Positions 24,901 through 32,962 of a stretch of DNA of 64,000 bases are shown here, one piece after another. Source of the stretch: Amycolatopsis sp. NBC_01488 (GTDB lineage: Bacteria > Actinomycetota > Actinomycetes > Mycobacteriales > Pseudonocardiaceae); NCBI RefSeq assembly GCF_036227105.1, contig NZ_CP109434.1, forward strand, positions 2,546,001-2,610,000. The letters run 5' to 3'. The number at the start of each line of letters is the position of its first letter. Positions within the stretch are counted from its first letter, which is position 1. The notes below the pieces were generated by a model that was given only the letters and a program-made list of their open reading frames with translations, was not told the DNA's origin and made no database searches. Position numbers and translations under genes: made by a program.

Positions 24901-26505
24901 GACGACGTCACCGCCGCCGTCCAGGTCACCGCTACGCCACCGGTCGGTCCGGTGGTCACCGCCCGAGGCAGCGCGCAGGTCGACGTCATTCATCCGGCCG
25001 TTGCCGTCTCCAGGTCCGTTGACCCGAGAACCGTCCGCGCCGGCGATACCGTCACCTCGACGATCACCGTCACCAACACCGGCGACAGCGTGCTGCGCGA
25101 TGTCTCCGTGGCTGATCCCGGCGCACCGGCATGCGCCAAATCCCTGGGTTCACTCGAACCGCGAGCCACGCAGCACTACAGCTGCACTCAAGTCGCCGGC
25201 GAAGCCGACTTCACCGCCACCGCGGCCGTCACCGCCACCGACGCCACGAACCGTCCGGTGACCGCCACCGCCGGGGAACCGGTCGATGTCATCCACCCGG
25301 CGGTCACCATCACGAACGACGCGACGCCTGCGCAGGTCCGGCAAGGCGACACCGTCACGTTCACCCTCGTCGTCGCGAACACCGGCGATGTCCCACTGAC
25401 CGACGTGTCCATTGCGGACAGTCGCACTCCGGCGTGCGCTCAGTCCATCGGCACCCTCCCTCCCGGCGCTCTCCAGCACCACTCCTGCACGGTAAACGCC
25501 GGCACCGACAATTTCGTGAGCTCCGCCACCGCAACTGGCACCGATCCGACGAACCGCCAGGTCAGTGCCACCGACGACGCGTCCTACACTGTCGTCCACC
25601 CCGGACTAGCGCTCACGCAGGACACGAAGGGCCCCTTCCGCGAAGGTGACAACGTGCCGTTCACGGTCACCGTCACCAACACCGGCGACGTCCCGCTGAC
25701 CGCCGTGACCCTCACCGATGACCGCGCCCCCACCTGCGCGAAGACGTTCGACAAGCTCGAAGCGAAGCAAACGCAGACGTACGACTGCACGATGACCGCC
25801 CCGAAGGACGACGTCACGAGCACTGTCGAGGCCAAGGCGACTGCACCCGTCGGCCCGCCGGTCACCGCCACCGCGACCGCGAAGGTCGACGTCATTCACC
25901 CGGAAGTGCAGCTCACGAAGGACGCCAAGCCCAGCACAGTCCGCGTAGGCGACGAAGTCACGTTCACCATCGCCGTCCGCAACACCGGCGACGTCCCGCT
26001 GACGAACGTGTCCATTGTGGACGACGGAAGGTGCGCCAAGCAGTACGCCGCGCTCGAAGTCGCGGCGACCCGGACCTACACCTGCACCCGGAAAGCACCC
26101 GGCGACGACTTCACCACCACCACCGAAGTAACGGCAACGGACCCGACCCATCGCTCCGTGCAATCGAAAGCCGAAGCGAAAATCGACGTCGTCCACCCCG
26201 AGATCGCCCTGATGAAGGACGCGACGCCGTACGAAGTTCGCCAAGGCGACACCGTGACCTTTTCGATTCTGGTCAAGAACACCGGCGACGTGCCGCTCAC
26301 CGCCGTGTCCGTCGTGGACGATCACACGACGGCGTGCGCGCGCACCGCGCCGGCCCTGGCTGTGGACGCCGAAATCTCTTACACCTGCACGACGATCGCG
26401 GGGAAGGAAGGCTTCACGGGCAAGGCGACCGTCACCGGCCAGGACCCGACGGGCCGTTCGGTGACGGCGTCCGGCGATGCCACCTTCACGGTGCGCAGCG
26501 GCTGA
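21916..26505 (+). CDS. Secreted giant protein with eleven DUF11/DUF7507-type Ig-like repeats, 1529 aa
   Basis: The signal peptide is residues 1-30 (RLILVLALVFLAAAVTPAAGA). Residues about 32-360 form a unique N-terminal domain (YDDVVYGDFLYAGNGVLRCP and similar) with several Cys. From residue 363 eleven Ig-like repeats of about 100 residues follow. Each has the pattern RxGDTVTFTITVTNTGD...VTD...C...LxPGxTxTYxCT...DVIHP and a Cys pair likely bridged outside the cell. Repeat 6 carries an inserted 50-60-residue Gly/Ser/Thr/Pro-rich loop. No LPXTG, transmembrane anchor or enzymatic domain ends the protein; it stops right after repeat 11. Surface filament, adhesin or spacer functions are known for such architectures; here this is inference. 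It is preceded by GGAGGTAG and is monocistronic. Confidence 0.88.
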   Translation: MRLPDRPLRLILVLALVFLAAAVTPAAGAAGAPPFAVGYDDVVYGDFLYAGNGVLRCPLTADHAPAAGAVDTPAACANTADRKDTLVNDDFFMQWADVDADPGTFDSASASVRIPPGARIAFARLNWAGNTTGTTCGPREGAPAIPPPGNPATQNVRLSVGSAKPADVKPSGFAEDGPYYSAHADVTSQFAGAPTGGPLDVTVGNVWAPKGFDCVGGWSIALVYAYPQRNADFAPNKRKVIVYDGHVRQASDVPTETTITGFRAAAADAHLGVTAYDGDWGGSGDQFLVDGTPAAEPATGGTSNFFISNADNAAAPGVKNNFSVDAKAFNVDNIPAGATSAKLGFVTSGDTYLAQNLAFSVPVPELQVAVRATQPKAHAGDPVTFAVAVTNPGGVAASGVQVADEAFPACAKQLGTLAPGQTVTYDCTGSAPADDFATTVKVTGTSALGDALDGAATAAVDVVHPSLGMTKTADKPAYRTGDTATFTIKVTNTGDTGLSGLQVTDPKAPSCALTGALAPGESRTTTCTAKAPIADGVNTATAAATDELGKEVTATADAPAPTIAPAVEVTKTAEPPVIHAGDTVTFAVAVKNTGDSPLAPVKLTDDTTTSCSRTFGSLAAGATQTYTCTANPSTTTTSHVTATGTDLAGQPVAATAPATVTVITPALTLAKDATPDVVRAGDLITFTITVANAGDTPLSEVAVTDDRTPACARTIGALPPRGRQTYTCTAPAPPDDFTNTAVASGKDQLGRTVKVTDDAVVDVIHPGVALAAQASPTAVREGDTVTWTITATNTGDVPLTGVTVTDDQVAGCAKPLGTLQPHATSAYPCTTVAGATGLTNKPAVTGLDPTARPVTASAEAAFAVQHPAVAITAEVTGGPFREGDAVPLRITVRNPGDVPLTAVRVTDSPGPGQRAAGQPGTGSAGTGQPSAGTTDTTDTTAQATPTPGRQVANTRTAASRSTGPQARATGCAQVLDGALEPGTTKTFSCTLTAPADDVTAAVQVTATPPVGPVVTARGSAQVDVIHPAVAVSRSVDPRTVRAGDTVTSTITVTNTGDSVLRDVSVADPGAPACAKSLGSLEPRATQHYSCTQVAGEADFTATAAVTATDATNRPVTATAGEPVDVIHPAVTITNDATPAQVRQGDTVTFTLVVANTGDVPLTDVSIADSRTPACAQSIGTLPPGALQHHSCTVNAGTDNFVSSATATGTDPTNRQVSATDDASYTVVHPGLALTQDTKGPFREGDNVPFTVTVTNTGDVPLTAVTLTDDRAPTCAKTFDKLEAKQTQTYDCTMTAPKDDVTSTVEAKATAPVGPPVTATATAKVDVIHPEVQLTKDAKPSTVRVGDEVTFTIAVRNTGDVPLTNVSIVDDGRCAKQYAALEVAATRTYTCTRKAPGDDFTTTTEVTATDPTHRSVQSKAEAKIDVVHPEIALMKDATPYEVRQGDTVTFSILVKNTGDVPLTAVSVVDDHTTACARTAPALAVDAEISYTCTTIAGKEGFTGKATVTGQDPTGRSVTASGDATFTVRSG
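23002..26502 (+). repeat. Eleven tandem coding repeats with three-repeat higher order
   Basis: Units of roughly 300 bp encode the Ig-like domains. Repeats 4, 7 and 10 (starting near 23911, 24997 and 25903) resemble each other. So do 5, 8 and 11, which share a C-T-x-x-A-G segment. Repeats 6 and 9 share GPFREGD and VTxxxPVGP. The super-unit is about 906 bp, or 1086 bp where repeat 6 has its insertion. This points to growth by duplication of a three-domain block. Confidence 0.75.
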
Positions 26506-26632
26506 ACGGAGTAACGCTGGAGCGTCCGATTGCCGCGGAATCCGAACCTGTCGTCGAATGGCGGCCGAAGAAATGTGACCAGTGCGTTCGCAGGGTTCTC
26601 GCTGTAATCGTTCCGTGATACGTTCTCGCGCC

Positions 26633-27355
26633 GTGTCCCCCATTGGTGAACGTGCTCGCGTGGTGATGGTGTCACTCAGTGTGCTGCTCGGCGTGTTTTC
26701 CGCCGCCGCGGGCACTTGGATGGCCACGGCGGAAGGAAACACCGCCGAGCTCGGCGCCGCGGCGCTCGTGCTGCCCGATGCGCCGGCCGGTTCCGGTGGC
26801 GGCAGTGGAACCGACCTCGCCGGTGGACGGGTTCCGGCCACGAAGCAGGTGACGACGACCGACACGCCCGCGCCGACGACGTCCAGCGCGGCACCGACCC
26901 CGACCGAGACCTCCGAAGCCCCGCCGTCGACGACGTCCGAAGCGGCGGCCCCGCCGCCCAGTACCAAGGCTGCCGCCCGCGTCGCGTCCTCGACGGCCGA
27001 GCAGGTGATCACCCTGGTCAACGGCGAGCGTGCGCAGGCAGGCTGCCAGCCGCTGACGGAGGAACCGCACCTGACCAAGGCCGCGCAGGACTACAGCGAC
27101 GACATGTCGGCGCGGGACTTCTTCGCCCACACCAACCCCGAGGGCGTCACGTTCGACCAGCGCATCAAGAACGCCGGCTACTCGAAGCCGGGCGCGGAGA
27201 ACATCGCGAAGGGGCAGACGTCCGCGGCGCAGGTCATGGACGCGTGGATGAACTCCGAGGGCCACCGCGCGAACATCCTGAACTGCTCGCTCACCAAGAT
27301 CGGCGTCGGCGTGACCACGAAGGGCTGGTACTGGGTCCAGGACTTCGGGTACTGA
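26633..27355 (+). CDS. CAP-domain (SCP/PR-1) exported protein, 240 aa
   Basis: N-terminal membrane or signal segment (about residues 10-32, VVMVSLSVLLGVFSAAAGT), then a disordered Thr/Ser/Pro/Ala linker (about 70-115), then a CAP domain: ITLVNGERAQAGCQPL, FFAHTNPEGVTFDQRI, GAENIAKGQ and MNSEGHRANILN, which carry the conserved His/Glu/His cavity residues. Bacterial CAP proteins of the YkwD type are secreted or membrane-tethered, with unknown activity. The start is uncertain: GTG 26633 keeps the full basic N-region, ATG 26666 would be the alternative. It lies 127 bp behind the giant repeat protein, also an exported product. Confidence 0.85.
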   Translation: MSPIGERARVVMVSLSVLLGVFSAAAGTWMATAEGNTAELGAAALVLPDAPAGSGGGSGTDLAGGRVPATKQVTTTDTPAPTTSSAAPTPTETSEAPPSTTSEAAAPPPSTKAAARVASSTAEQVITLVNGERAQAGCQPLTEEPHLTKAAQDYSDDMSARDFFAHTNPEGVTFDQRIKNAGYSKPGAENIAKGQTSAAQVMDAWMNSEGHRANILNCSLTKIGVGVTTKGWYWVQDFGY

Positions 27356-27378
27356 GCCGTACTGGGCCCTACTGGATC

Positions 27379-28383
27379 CTATTGGGCCTGGTTCCACCGC
27401 TCGGCGATGTCGCCGTAGCGCGCCAGCACCGTCGCCCGAAGCTCCGGGTCCGTCCGCGGCACCGGCTCGATGAACACCTCGGTGACGTCGTGGAACTTCT
27501 CGGTGAGTTCGGCCGCCAGCCGGACGCAGGCGCGCTCGAGATCGCCGGCGCCGAGCGCGTCGTCGAAGTCGACGCGGGTGCAGACCAGCACCTGGTCGGT
27601 GCCCATCAGCATCGTCTGCAGGTCGACGACGGCCTCGATCTCCGTCGCCGACGAGAGGTGCTCGCGAATGCCGCGGACGATCTGCGGGTCGGCTTGACGC
27701 CCGATGAGCAGGCCGCGGTTCGTCCGGCCGAGCAAGTACGCGACGAAGGCGAGCAGCAGTCCGATGGCGATCGACGCGGCGCCGTCCCAGATCTCCGAAC
27801 CGGTGAGCTGGTGCAGCAGGATGCCGAGGAACGCGAGCAGGAGGCCGATCAGCGCGGCCGAGTCCTCGAACAGCACGGTCTTCGGCGTGGGGTCGTCGAT
27901 CATGCGGAGGTATGCCGAAAACGACCGGTTCTCGGCCTTGGACTCCTTGACCACCTGGCGCACCGCCTGCACCCAGGACGTGCCTTCGAGGCAGAAGGCG
28001 ATCGCCAGCACGATGTAGCTGAAGATCGACGTGCTCTGGGCCTCGCCGTGGCCCAGCACGGTCGAAACGCCCTCGTAGAGCGCGAACATCGAACCCGAGG
28101 CGAAGATCGACACGGCGGCGAGCAGCGCCCAGAAGTAGCGCTCCTTGCCGTAGCCGAAGGGGTGCACGCGGTCAGCCGGACGCGCCGACCGCTTGAGCGC
28201 CGTCAGCAGCAGCACCTCGGTGAACGTGTCGGCCACCGAGTGCGCCGCTTCGGAGAGCATCGCGCCGGAGCCCGTGATGAGACCCGCGATCAGCTTCAGC
28301 ACGGCGATCGCCAGGTTCACGCCGCCCGCGAGCACTACGGTCAGGGTGCTTTCGCCGCCGGAGTTCCCGTTGTCCTCGGTCAC
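27379..28383 (-). CDS. Cation diffusion facilitator transporter, ZnT9-like branch, 334 aa
   Basis: Membrane metal/proton antiporter of the CDF (SLC30) family: six helices in the first 215 residues and a cytosolic ferredoxin-like domain after that. Helix 2 has the metal-site pattern EAAHSVADTFTE (HxxxD), and the loop reads RVHPFGYGKERYFW. In helix 5 the second site reads FEDSAALIG instead of HxxxD; this is typical of the SLC30A9/ZnT9-like branch, whose ions are less certain than Zn. The start is GTG 28383. It ends 24 bp from the convergent CAP gene, with the DUF742 gene 17 bp upstream on the same strand. Confidence 0.87.
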   Translation of the reverse strand: MTEDNGNSGGESTLTVVLAGGVNLAIAVLKLIAGLITGSGAMLSEAAHSVADTFTEVLLLTALKRSARPADRVHPFGYGKERYFWALLAAVSIFASGSMFALYEGVSTVLGHGEAQSTSIFSYIVLAIAFCLEGTSWVQAVRQVVKESKAENRSFSAYLRMIDDPTPKTVLFEDSAALIGLLLAFLGILLHQLTGSEIWDGAASIAIGLLLAFVAYLLGRTNRGLLIGRQADPQIVRGIREHLSSATEIEAVVDLQTMLMGTDQVLVCTRVDFDDALGAGDLERACVRLAAELTEKFHDVTEVFIEPVPRTDPELRATVLARYGDIAERWNQAQ

Positions 28384-28400
28384 CCTGCCGAGCGTAATGG

Positions 28401-28874
28401 TCAGAGGCGGCGCAGGCCGTGCAGCACGCGTTCCATGAGCGCCATCGCCGGACGACCCTCGGCGCTGACACGCGTGTCGTGGATCGTGACCAGCCCCTGC
28501 TCGGCCATGTCGTCGAGCAGGACCCGGACGACGCCGAGCGGCACGCTGAGCGTGGCCGCGACCTCGGCGACCGAGCGCGGGCGGTGGCACAGCGTCCGCA
28601 CCGAGCGGAACTCGCCGGTCAGCCGGGCGCCGTTCCAGTGCGCGCCGGCGCGCGTCGAGACGAGCGCTTCGATCGCCAGGTGCCGCCGCGACTGCGTCCG
28701 GCCGCGGGTCAGGACGTACGGGCGGACGAGCGTGCGCTGGGTGGGCACGTGGCCGGCGGGCTCGGCGATCCGGTGTTCCTCGATGGGCGGGACGTCGCGG
28801 AGAGCGTGCCGGCCGGTGGACGGGAGATGATCTTCCCCGCGCCCGGCCGCCGTGGTCCGCAGGTCCTCGCGCAT
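28401..28874 (-). CDS. DUF742 protein, 157 aa
   Basis: The C-terminal two thirds match DUF742: RPYVLTRGRTQSRRHLAIEALVST, then a winged-helix-like part (RSVAEVAATLSVPLGVVRVLLDDMAEQGLVTIH). DUF742 proteins (CvnC) normally sit in conservons with a sensor kinase, a roadblock protein and a small GTPase. None of these is adjacent here, so this is an orphan copy. The N-terminal 45 residues are polar and unstructured. ATG 28874 has AGGGGG in front. The CDF gene follows after 17 bases and may be co-transcribed. Confidence 0.85.
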   Translation of the reverse strand: MREDLRTTAAGRGEDHLPSTGRHALRDVPPIEEHRIAEPAGHVPTQRTLVRPYVLTRGRTQSRRHLAIEALVSTRAGAHWNGARLTGEFRSVRTLCHRPRSVAEVAATLSVPLGVVRVLLDDMAEQGLVTIHDTRVSAEGRPAMALMERVLHGLRRL

Positions 28875-29160
28875 CCTCGCTGCCCCCTGATTCCGTGATC
28901 GTCGAAGTGGCCTCGCTGGCAGCGGTGGCGGCGAGGAAAGGCCAGGATACGCCGGATGCGGACGCTTTTGGCCAACGTTTGTTCTTGGCGTGATGGGCCA
29001 TTTCGGTGAATATCATGAACATTATTCGGGTAATCGATTGCCGTGACAAAATCCCAGCTAGCGGTCGTATGTCAAGGCTGGTGACAACCAGTAGCTCGGC
29101 GGCTACAAATACGGGAAGCGGCGGTGTGAATGGCACCGCCTGCGTTTTCCGGCAATGAAA
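28875..29160. other. Intergenic region, relatively AT-rich, no gene seen
   Basis: The 334 bases between DUF742 and the EtfD-like gene are less GC-rich than their surroundings around 28980-29110. The only short frames are fewer than 20 codons. It probably holds the promoter for the DUF742/CDF pair; the 29161-29194 hairpin belongs to the next gene. Confidence 0.6.
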
Positions 29161-29194
29161 ACGGCCCCGGCCAGGAAGTCCTGACCGGGGCCGT
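29161..29194 (-). terminator. Terminator after the EtfD-like gene
   Basis: A 16-bp stem with one mismatch (29161-29176 with 29179-29194, ACGGCCCCGG outer part) closes a 2-base loop. The minus strand continues with TTTTCATT. It starts 15 bases after the stop at 29209. Confidence 0.85.
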
Positions 29195-29208
29195 GCGCAC
29201 TTCCCGCG

Positions 29209-31422
29209 TCACTCCTGCGCGAGCGACGGCACCCCGAGAGCGATCGGCTTCGGCTCCGGCTTGCGCTTGACCGATTCGAGCAGCATCTGCGCGACGTCGA
29301 CGATCTCGACCTTCTCGCTCGCGCCGCCGTCGGCCTGGCGCGCCGTGAGGCCGTCGTTCAGCATCACCTTGCAGAACGGGCAGCCCGTCGCGATCTTCGA
29401 CGGCGCGGTGCCGAGGGCTTCGTCGACGCGCTCGACGTTGATCCGCTTGCCAATCTTCTCTTCCATCCACATCCGCGCGCCACCGGCGCCGCAGCACATC
29501 GACTTGTCGCCGTGGCGCGGCATCTCGCGCAGCCGCGCGCCGGTCGCGCCGACGAGCTCGCGCGGGGCCTCGTAGACCTTGTTGTGGCGGCCGAGGTAGC
29601 ACGGGTCGTGGTAGGTGACGTCCTCGGCGACCGGGGCCACCGGCACCAGCTGCTTCTCCCGGACCAGCCGGTTGAGCAGCTGCGTGTGGTGCACGACGTC
29701 GAACTGGCCGCCCAGCTCCGGGTACTCGTTGGCGAGGGTGTTGAAGCAGTGCGCGCAGGTCACGACGACCTTGCGCGCCTTGCGCTCACGGCCTTCGAAC
29801 ACCGAATTCAGGATCTCGACGTTCTGCTGTGCCAGCATCTGGAACAGGAACTCGTTGCCCGCGCGGCGCGCCGGGTCACCGGTGCAGGACTCCTCCGAAC
29901 CGAGCACGGTGTACTTGACGCCCGCCATGTGCAGCAGCTCCGCGACCGCCCGTGTCGTCTTCTTCGCGCGGTCCTCGAACGCGCCGGCGCAGCCGACCCA
30001 GAAGAGGTACTCGGTGTCGCCGAGGTCGCCGTCGAACACCGGCACCTCGAAGTCGAGGTCTTCGGTCCAGGCCAGCCGGTCCTTGGCGTTCTGGCCCCAC
30101 GGGTTGCCCTTGTTCTCCAGGTTCTTGAACATGCCGTTCAGCTCGCTGGGGAACGACGATTCGATCATCACCTGGTAGCGGCGCATGTCGACGATGTGGT
30201 CGACGTGCTCGATGTCGACCGGGCACTGCTCGACGCACGCGCCGCAGCTGGTGCAGGACCACAGGACGTCGGGGTCGATGACACCGCCGTCATCGCCGAT
30301 CAGGGCCTTCTGCGACTCGGCGATCGCCAGGACGTCGATGCCCGCGTACATGTCGTCGCCGGACAGGCCGACCTCGTCACCGGCCATGTCCCGCTTGCCG
30401 CCGGCCATCAGGTACGGCGCCTTCGCGTAGGCGTGGTCACGCAGCTGCGTGATGACCAGCTTCGGCGACAGCGGCTTGCCCGTGTTCCACGCCGGGCACT
30501 GCTCCTGGCAGCGGCCGCACTCGGTGCACGTCGAGAAGTCCAGCCAGCCCTTCCAGCTGAAGTCCTCGATCTTGCCGACGCCGAAGGTGTCCTCGTCCGG
30601 GTCGGCTTCCTCGAGGTCGAGGACCTTGCCGCCGCTCATCATCGGCTTGAGCGCGCCCAGTGCGACGCCGCCGTCGGCCTCGCGCTTGAAGTAGATGTTG
30701 AAGAACGCGCTGAACCGGTGCCAGGCGATGCCCATGGTCATCGTGCGGGCGACGACGATCAGCCAGACCGTGGCGCTCATCAGCTTGACGAACGCGAAGA
30801 CCGTGACCAGGTTCGGGCTGGCGGGCAGCAGCTGGCCGATCGGGTTCGAGACAAAGGACGCCCACAGCGGCCCTTCGTGGGTGTTCAGCGCGGACTTCGC
30901 GGCGCGGACGCCGATGATGCCGATGCCCTCGATCAGGACGACGGCCTCGATGAAGTACGCCCACTTGAAGTTGGAGCCCTGGAAGCGGCTCTGGCGGTCG
31001 GCGCGGCGCGGGTGGTTGCGCTGGCGGATCGCCATCAGCACCAGGATGCCGACGATCGTGCCGACCCCGAGCAGCTCCATGAGCAGCTGGAACGGCGGGA
31101 AGTCGTCGAGGACCGGCCAGCCCCACGTCGGGACGAAGACCTCGCCGTAGGCCTCGAACAGGGCGAGCGAGCCGAGCAGGAAGCCCCACATGACCAGCCA
31201 GTGCGCCGGACCGACGCTGCGCTTGCGGTTCATCCGCGTGTGCGCGGCGAACTCCTTGATCAGCGTCGTCATGCGCGCCGTGAAGGGGCCGTTGCGCGTC
31301 GAGTCGGGCTGCCCGAGGCGGATCACCCGCACGAAACGGGCGATCGTCGCGGCGAACATGCCCCAGGCGACGAGGCCGAGCACGACGGAGATCCCGCCGA
31401 GCGTCAGTTGCAGAGCGCCCAT
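29209..31422 (-). CDS. etfD: EtfD-like membrane iron-sulfur oxidoreductase (heterodisulfide-reductase related), 737 aa
   Basis: Fusion of a membrane cytochrome-like part and an Fe-S reductase. Residues 1-260 hold about six helices with a nitrate-reductase-gamma-like pattern. Two 4Fe-4S clusters follow (CTECGRCQEQCP near 300 and CTSCGACVEQCP near 400). Two CCG domains end the protein (CxGxPARR...CAHCFN and HDPCYLGRHN...CCGAGGARMWM). The plan matches M. tuberculosis Rv0338c (EtfD), which takes electrons from ETF during acyl-CoA oxidation and passes them to the quinone pool; this identity is by my recall of architecture and length. It is monocistronic with its own terminator. It would serve FadE5-type dehydrogenases. 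Confidence 0.87.
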   Translation of the reverse strand: MGALQLTLGGISVVLGLVAWGMFAATIARFVRVIRLGQPDSTRNGPFTARMTTLIKEFAAHTRMNRKRSVGPAHWLVMWGFLLGSLALFEAYGEVFVPTWGWPVLDDFPPFQLLMELLGVGTIVGILVLMAIRQRNHPRRADRQSRFQGSNFKWAYFIEAVVLIEGIGIIGVRAAKSALNTHEGPLWASFVSNPIGQLLPASPNLVTVFAFVKLMSATVWLIVVARTMTMGIAWHRFSAFFNIYFKREADGGVALGALKPMMSGGKVLDLEEADPDEDTFGVGKIEDFSWKGWLDFSTCTECGRCQEQCPAWNTGKPLSPKLVITQLRDHAYAKAPYLMAGGKRDMAGDEVGLSGDDMYAGIDVLAIAESQKALIGDDGGVIDPDVLWSCTSCGACVEQCPVDIEHVDHIVDMRRYQVMIESSFPSELNGMFKNLENKGNPWGQNAKDRLAWTEDLDFEVPVFDGDLGDTEYLFWVGCAGAFEDRAKKTTRAVAELLHMAGVKYTVLGSEESCTGDPARRAGNEFLFQMLAQQNVEILNSVFEGRERKARKVVVTCAHCFNTLANEYPELGGQFDVVHHTQLLNRLVREKQLVPVAPVAEDVTYHDPCYLGRHNKVYEAPRELVGATGARLREMPRHGDKSMCCGAGGARMWMEEKIGKRINVERVDEALGTAPSKIATGCPFCKVMLNDGLTARQADGGASEKVEIVDVAQMLLESVKRKPEPKPIALGVPSLAQE

Positions 31423-31575
31423 CGTTCGGGTGCCTTTCGTCCGGAAAGAACTGTGGTGGTGCCGGGAGACTAACCTTCCTTACTGATGAGTAACCCGTTG
31501 AGTGGCCCTAAGTCCCACCGATGTGGTGTACGTCGCTCTTTGTTTCGGGACGATCGTTCAGGTAGTTTTCACCCT

Positions 31576-31905
31576 ATGGGTGCGTACCTTCTGCTCGCGC
31601 TGGCGATCGCCGCCGAGGTCTCCGCGACGGTGTCGCTGAAGCTCTCCGAGGGCTTCTCCAAGCTCGGGCCGTCGATCGTCGTGGTGGCCGGGTACGCCGT
31701 GGCCTTCGTGGCGCTGTCGTACGTCCTGAAGATGGGGTTGCCGATCGGCGTCGCGTATGCGATCTGGGCCGCGGCCGGCGTCGCGCTGGTGGCGATCGTC
31801 GGCGTCGTGTTCCTGAAGGAGCCGGTCAACGCGGCCATGATCGCCGGGCTGGCGCTGGTCATCGGCGGTGTCGTGCTGATCGAGATCGGGAGTGCGTCGA
31901 CGTGA
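31576..31905 (+). CDS. Small multidrug resistance (SMR/EmrE-like) efflux protein, 109 aa
   Basis: Four-helix proton/drug antiporter. The essential glutamate of helix 1 is present (LAIAAEVSATVSLKLSEG, Glu at about residue 14), as is the helix 3 motif GVAYAIWAAAGV. It exports quaternary ammonium or guanidinium-type cations as a dimer. ATG 31576 was selected; an in-frame start at 31486 would add 30 polar residues with no family match. Its stop overlaps the GTG of a TetR gene (GTGA), and cyanase follows, suggesting one operon controlled by the TetR protein. Confidence 0.9.
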   Translation: MGAYLLLALAIAAEVSATVSLKLSEGFSKLGPSIVVVAGYAVAFVALSYVLKMGLPIGVAYAIWAAAGVALVAIVGVVFLKEPVNAAMIAGLALVIGGVVLIEIGSAST

Positions 31906-32462
31906 AACTGCAGGTCGACGGCCGCAAGGCCCGCGGCGACAAGCGGCGCGCGGAGATCATCGAGGCGACGCTGCGGGTGATCGAGCGTGACGGCGTCGCG
32001 GGCGTGACGCACCGGATCGTCGCGGCCGAGGCCGGCGTGCCGACGACGTCCACGACGTACCACTTCTCGTCGCTGGACGACCTGCTGATCGCGACGCTCA
32101 TCTCGTGCGCCCGCGACATGGCGACCGAGGTCTACTGGATGATCGACCGGGCGCGGTCACGCGGTTCCCGCGGCGCCGAGGAGGTCGCGGGCCTGCTCGC
32201 GGAGGCGCTGGGGCCGCGGCGCGGGCGGACGATGGCCGAGTACGAGCTCTATCTCCTGGCGGCGCGGAAGCCCGAGCTGCGTCCGGCCGCGCGTCGCTGG
32301 CTGGACGTCCTGACGTCGATGGTCCGCCACGACGACGAGGTGGCGTTCCGGGTGTTCCTCGCGGGCATCGACGGGCTGCTGATCCAGGGCCTGATCGACG
32401 ACGAGCCGCCGTCCGCGGACGAGCTGCGCCCGGTCGTGGACTACCTGCTGAAACCTCGGTGA
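31902..32462 (+). CDS. TetR family regulator, 186 aa
   Basis: N-terminal TetR helix-turn-helix: RRAEIIEATLRVIERDGVAGVTHRIVAAEAGV, then STTYHFSSLDDLL, where the recognition helix lies. The C-terminal helical domain should bind a ligand. The GTG start overlaps the SMR stop by four bases, so it is produced with the pump and most likely represses this operon until a substrate of the pump binds. It ends 25 bases before the cyanase gene. Confidence 0.9.
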   Translation: MKLQVDGRKARGDKRRAEIIEATLRVIERDGVAGVTHRIVAAEAGVPTTSTTYHFSSLDDLLIATLISCARDMATEVYWMIDRARSRGSRGAEEVAGLLAEALGPRRGRTMAEYELYLLAARKPELRPAARRWLDVLTSMVRHDDEVAFRVFLAGIDGLLIQGLIDDEPPSADELRPVVDYLLKPR

Positions 32463-32487
32463 AACACCGCAGCTCTACCGTCGGCGC

Positions 32488-32934
32488 ATGACGACGAAAC
32501 AGGAAGCCGCCGAAGCCGTCCTGGCCGCCAAGACCCGCCTCGGGCTCACCTGGGCCGAGCTCGCGCAGACCCTGGACGCGCCCCTGGCGTGGACGACGTC
32601 CGCGCTGCTCGGGCAGCACCCGGTGCCGGCCGAGCTGGCGGCGAAGGCCGCGCGGATCCTGGAGCTGGACGACGGCGCCGAGGCGGCGTTGCGCCTGCAG
32701 CCGACGCGTGGCGCGCTGGCCGACGTGGTGCCCACCGACCCGACGATCTACCGCTTCTACGAGGTGCTCCAGGTCTACGGGCCGACGATCAAGGAGCTGA
32801 TCCACGAGCAGTTCGGCGACGGGATCATGAGCGCGATCAACTTCAAGCTCGACGTCTCGCGCCGCGAAGACCCGGGCGGCGAGCGCGTGGTCGTCACGCT
32901 GGACGGGAAGTTCCTGAAATATCAGTGGGGCTGA
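32488..32934 (+). CDS. cynS: Cyanate hydratase (cyanase), 148 aa
   Basis: Converts cyanate and bicarbonate to ammonia and CO2 in the cytosol. The catalytic residues align with E. coli CynS R96/E99/S122 as R89, E92 and S115, within TDPTIYRFYEVLQVYGP and GDGIMSAINFKLDVSR. The end GKFLKYQW is the family terminus. The N-terminal POU-like helical domain is present, so the decamer should form. No cynT carbonic anhydrase, cynX permease or CynR regulator is nearby. Instead it lies 25 bases behind an SMR-TetR pair, suggesting detoxification in one operon. Confidence 0.95.
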   Translation: MTTKQEAAEAVLAAKTRLGLTWAELAQTLDAPLAWTTSALLGQHPVPAELAAKAARILELDDGAEAALRLQPTRGALADVVPTDPTIYRFYEVLQVYGPTIKELIHEQFGDGIMSAINFKLDVSRREDPGGERVVVTLDGKFLKYQWG

Positions 32935-32962
32935 ACCCGGGCCGTGGATTAGCTTGCCGGTC

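Noticed and set aside
21799..24993. A 1064-codon open frame on the minus strand across the repeat protein gene
   Set aside because: GC-rich antisense frame with Arg/Gly/Asp-rich repeats mirroring the plus-strand Ig repeats; no ribosome site or family match. The plus frame has signal peptide and domains.
23002..26502. Regular repeats that might suggest a CRISPR array
   Set aside because: Units are about 300 bp, coding and diverged at DNA level; no short identical repeats with unique spacers.
28974..29060. Short AT-rich frames between DUF742 and etfD
   Set aside because: Longest is under 20 codons and without ribosome site.
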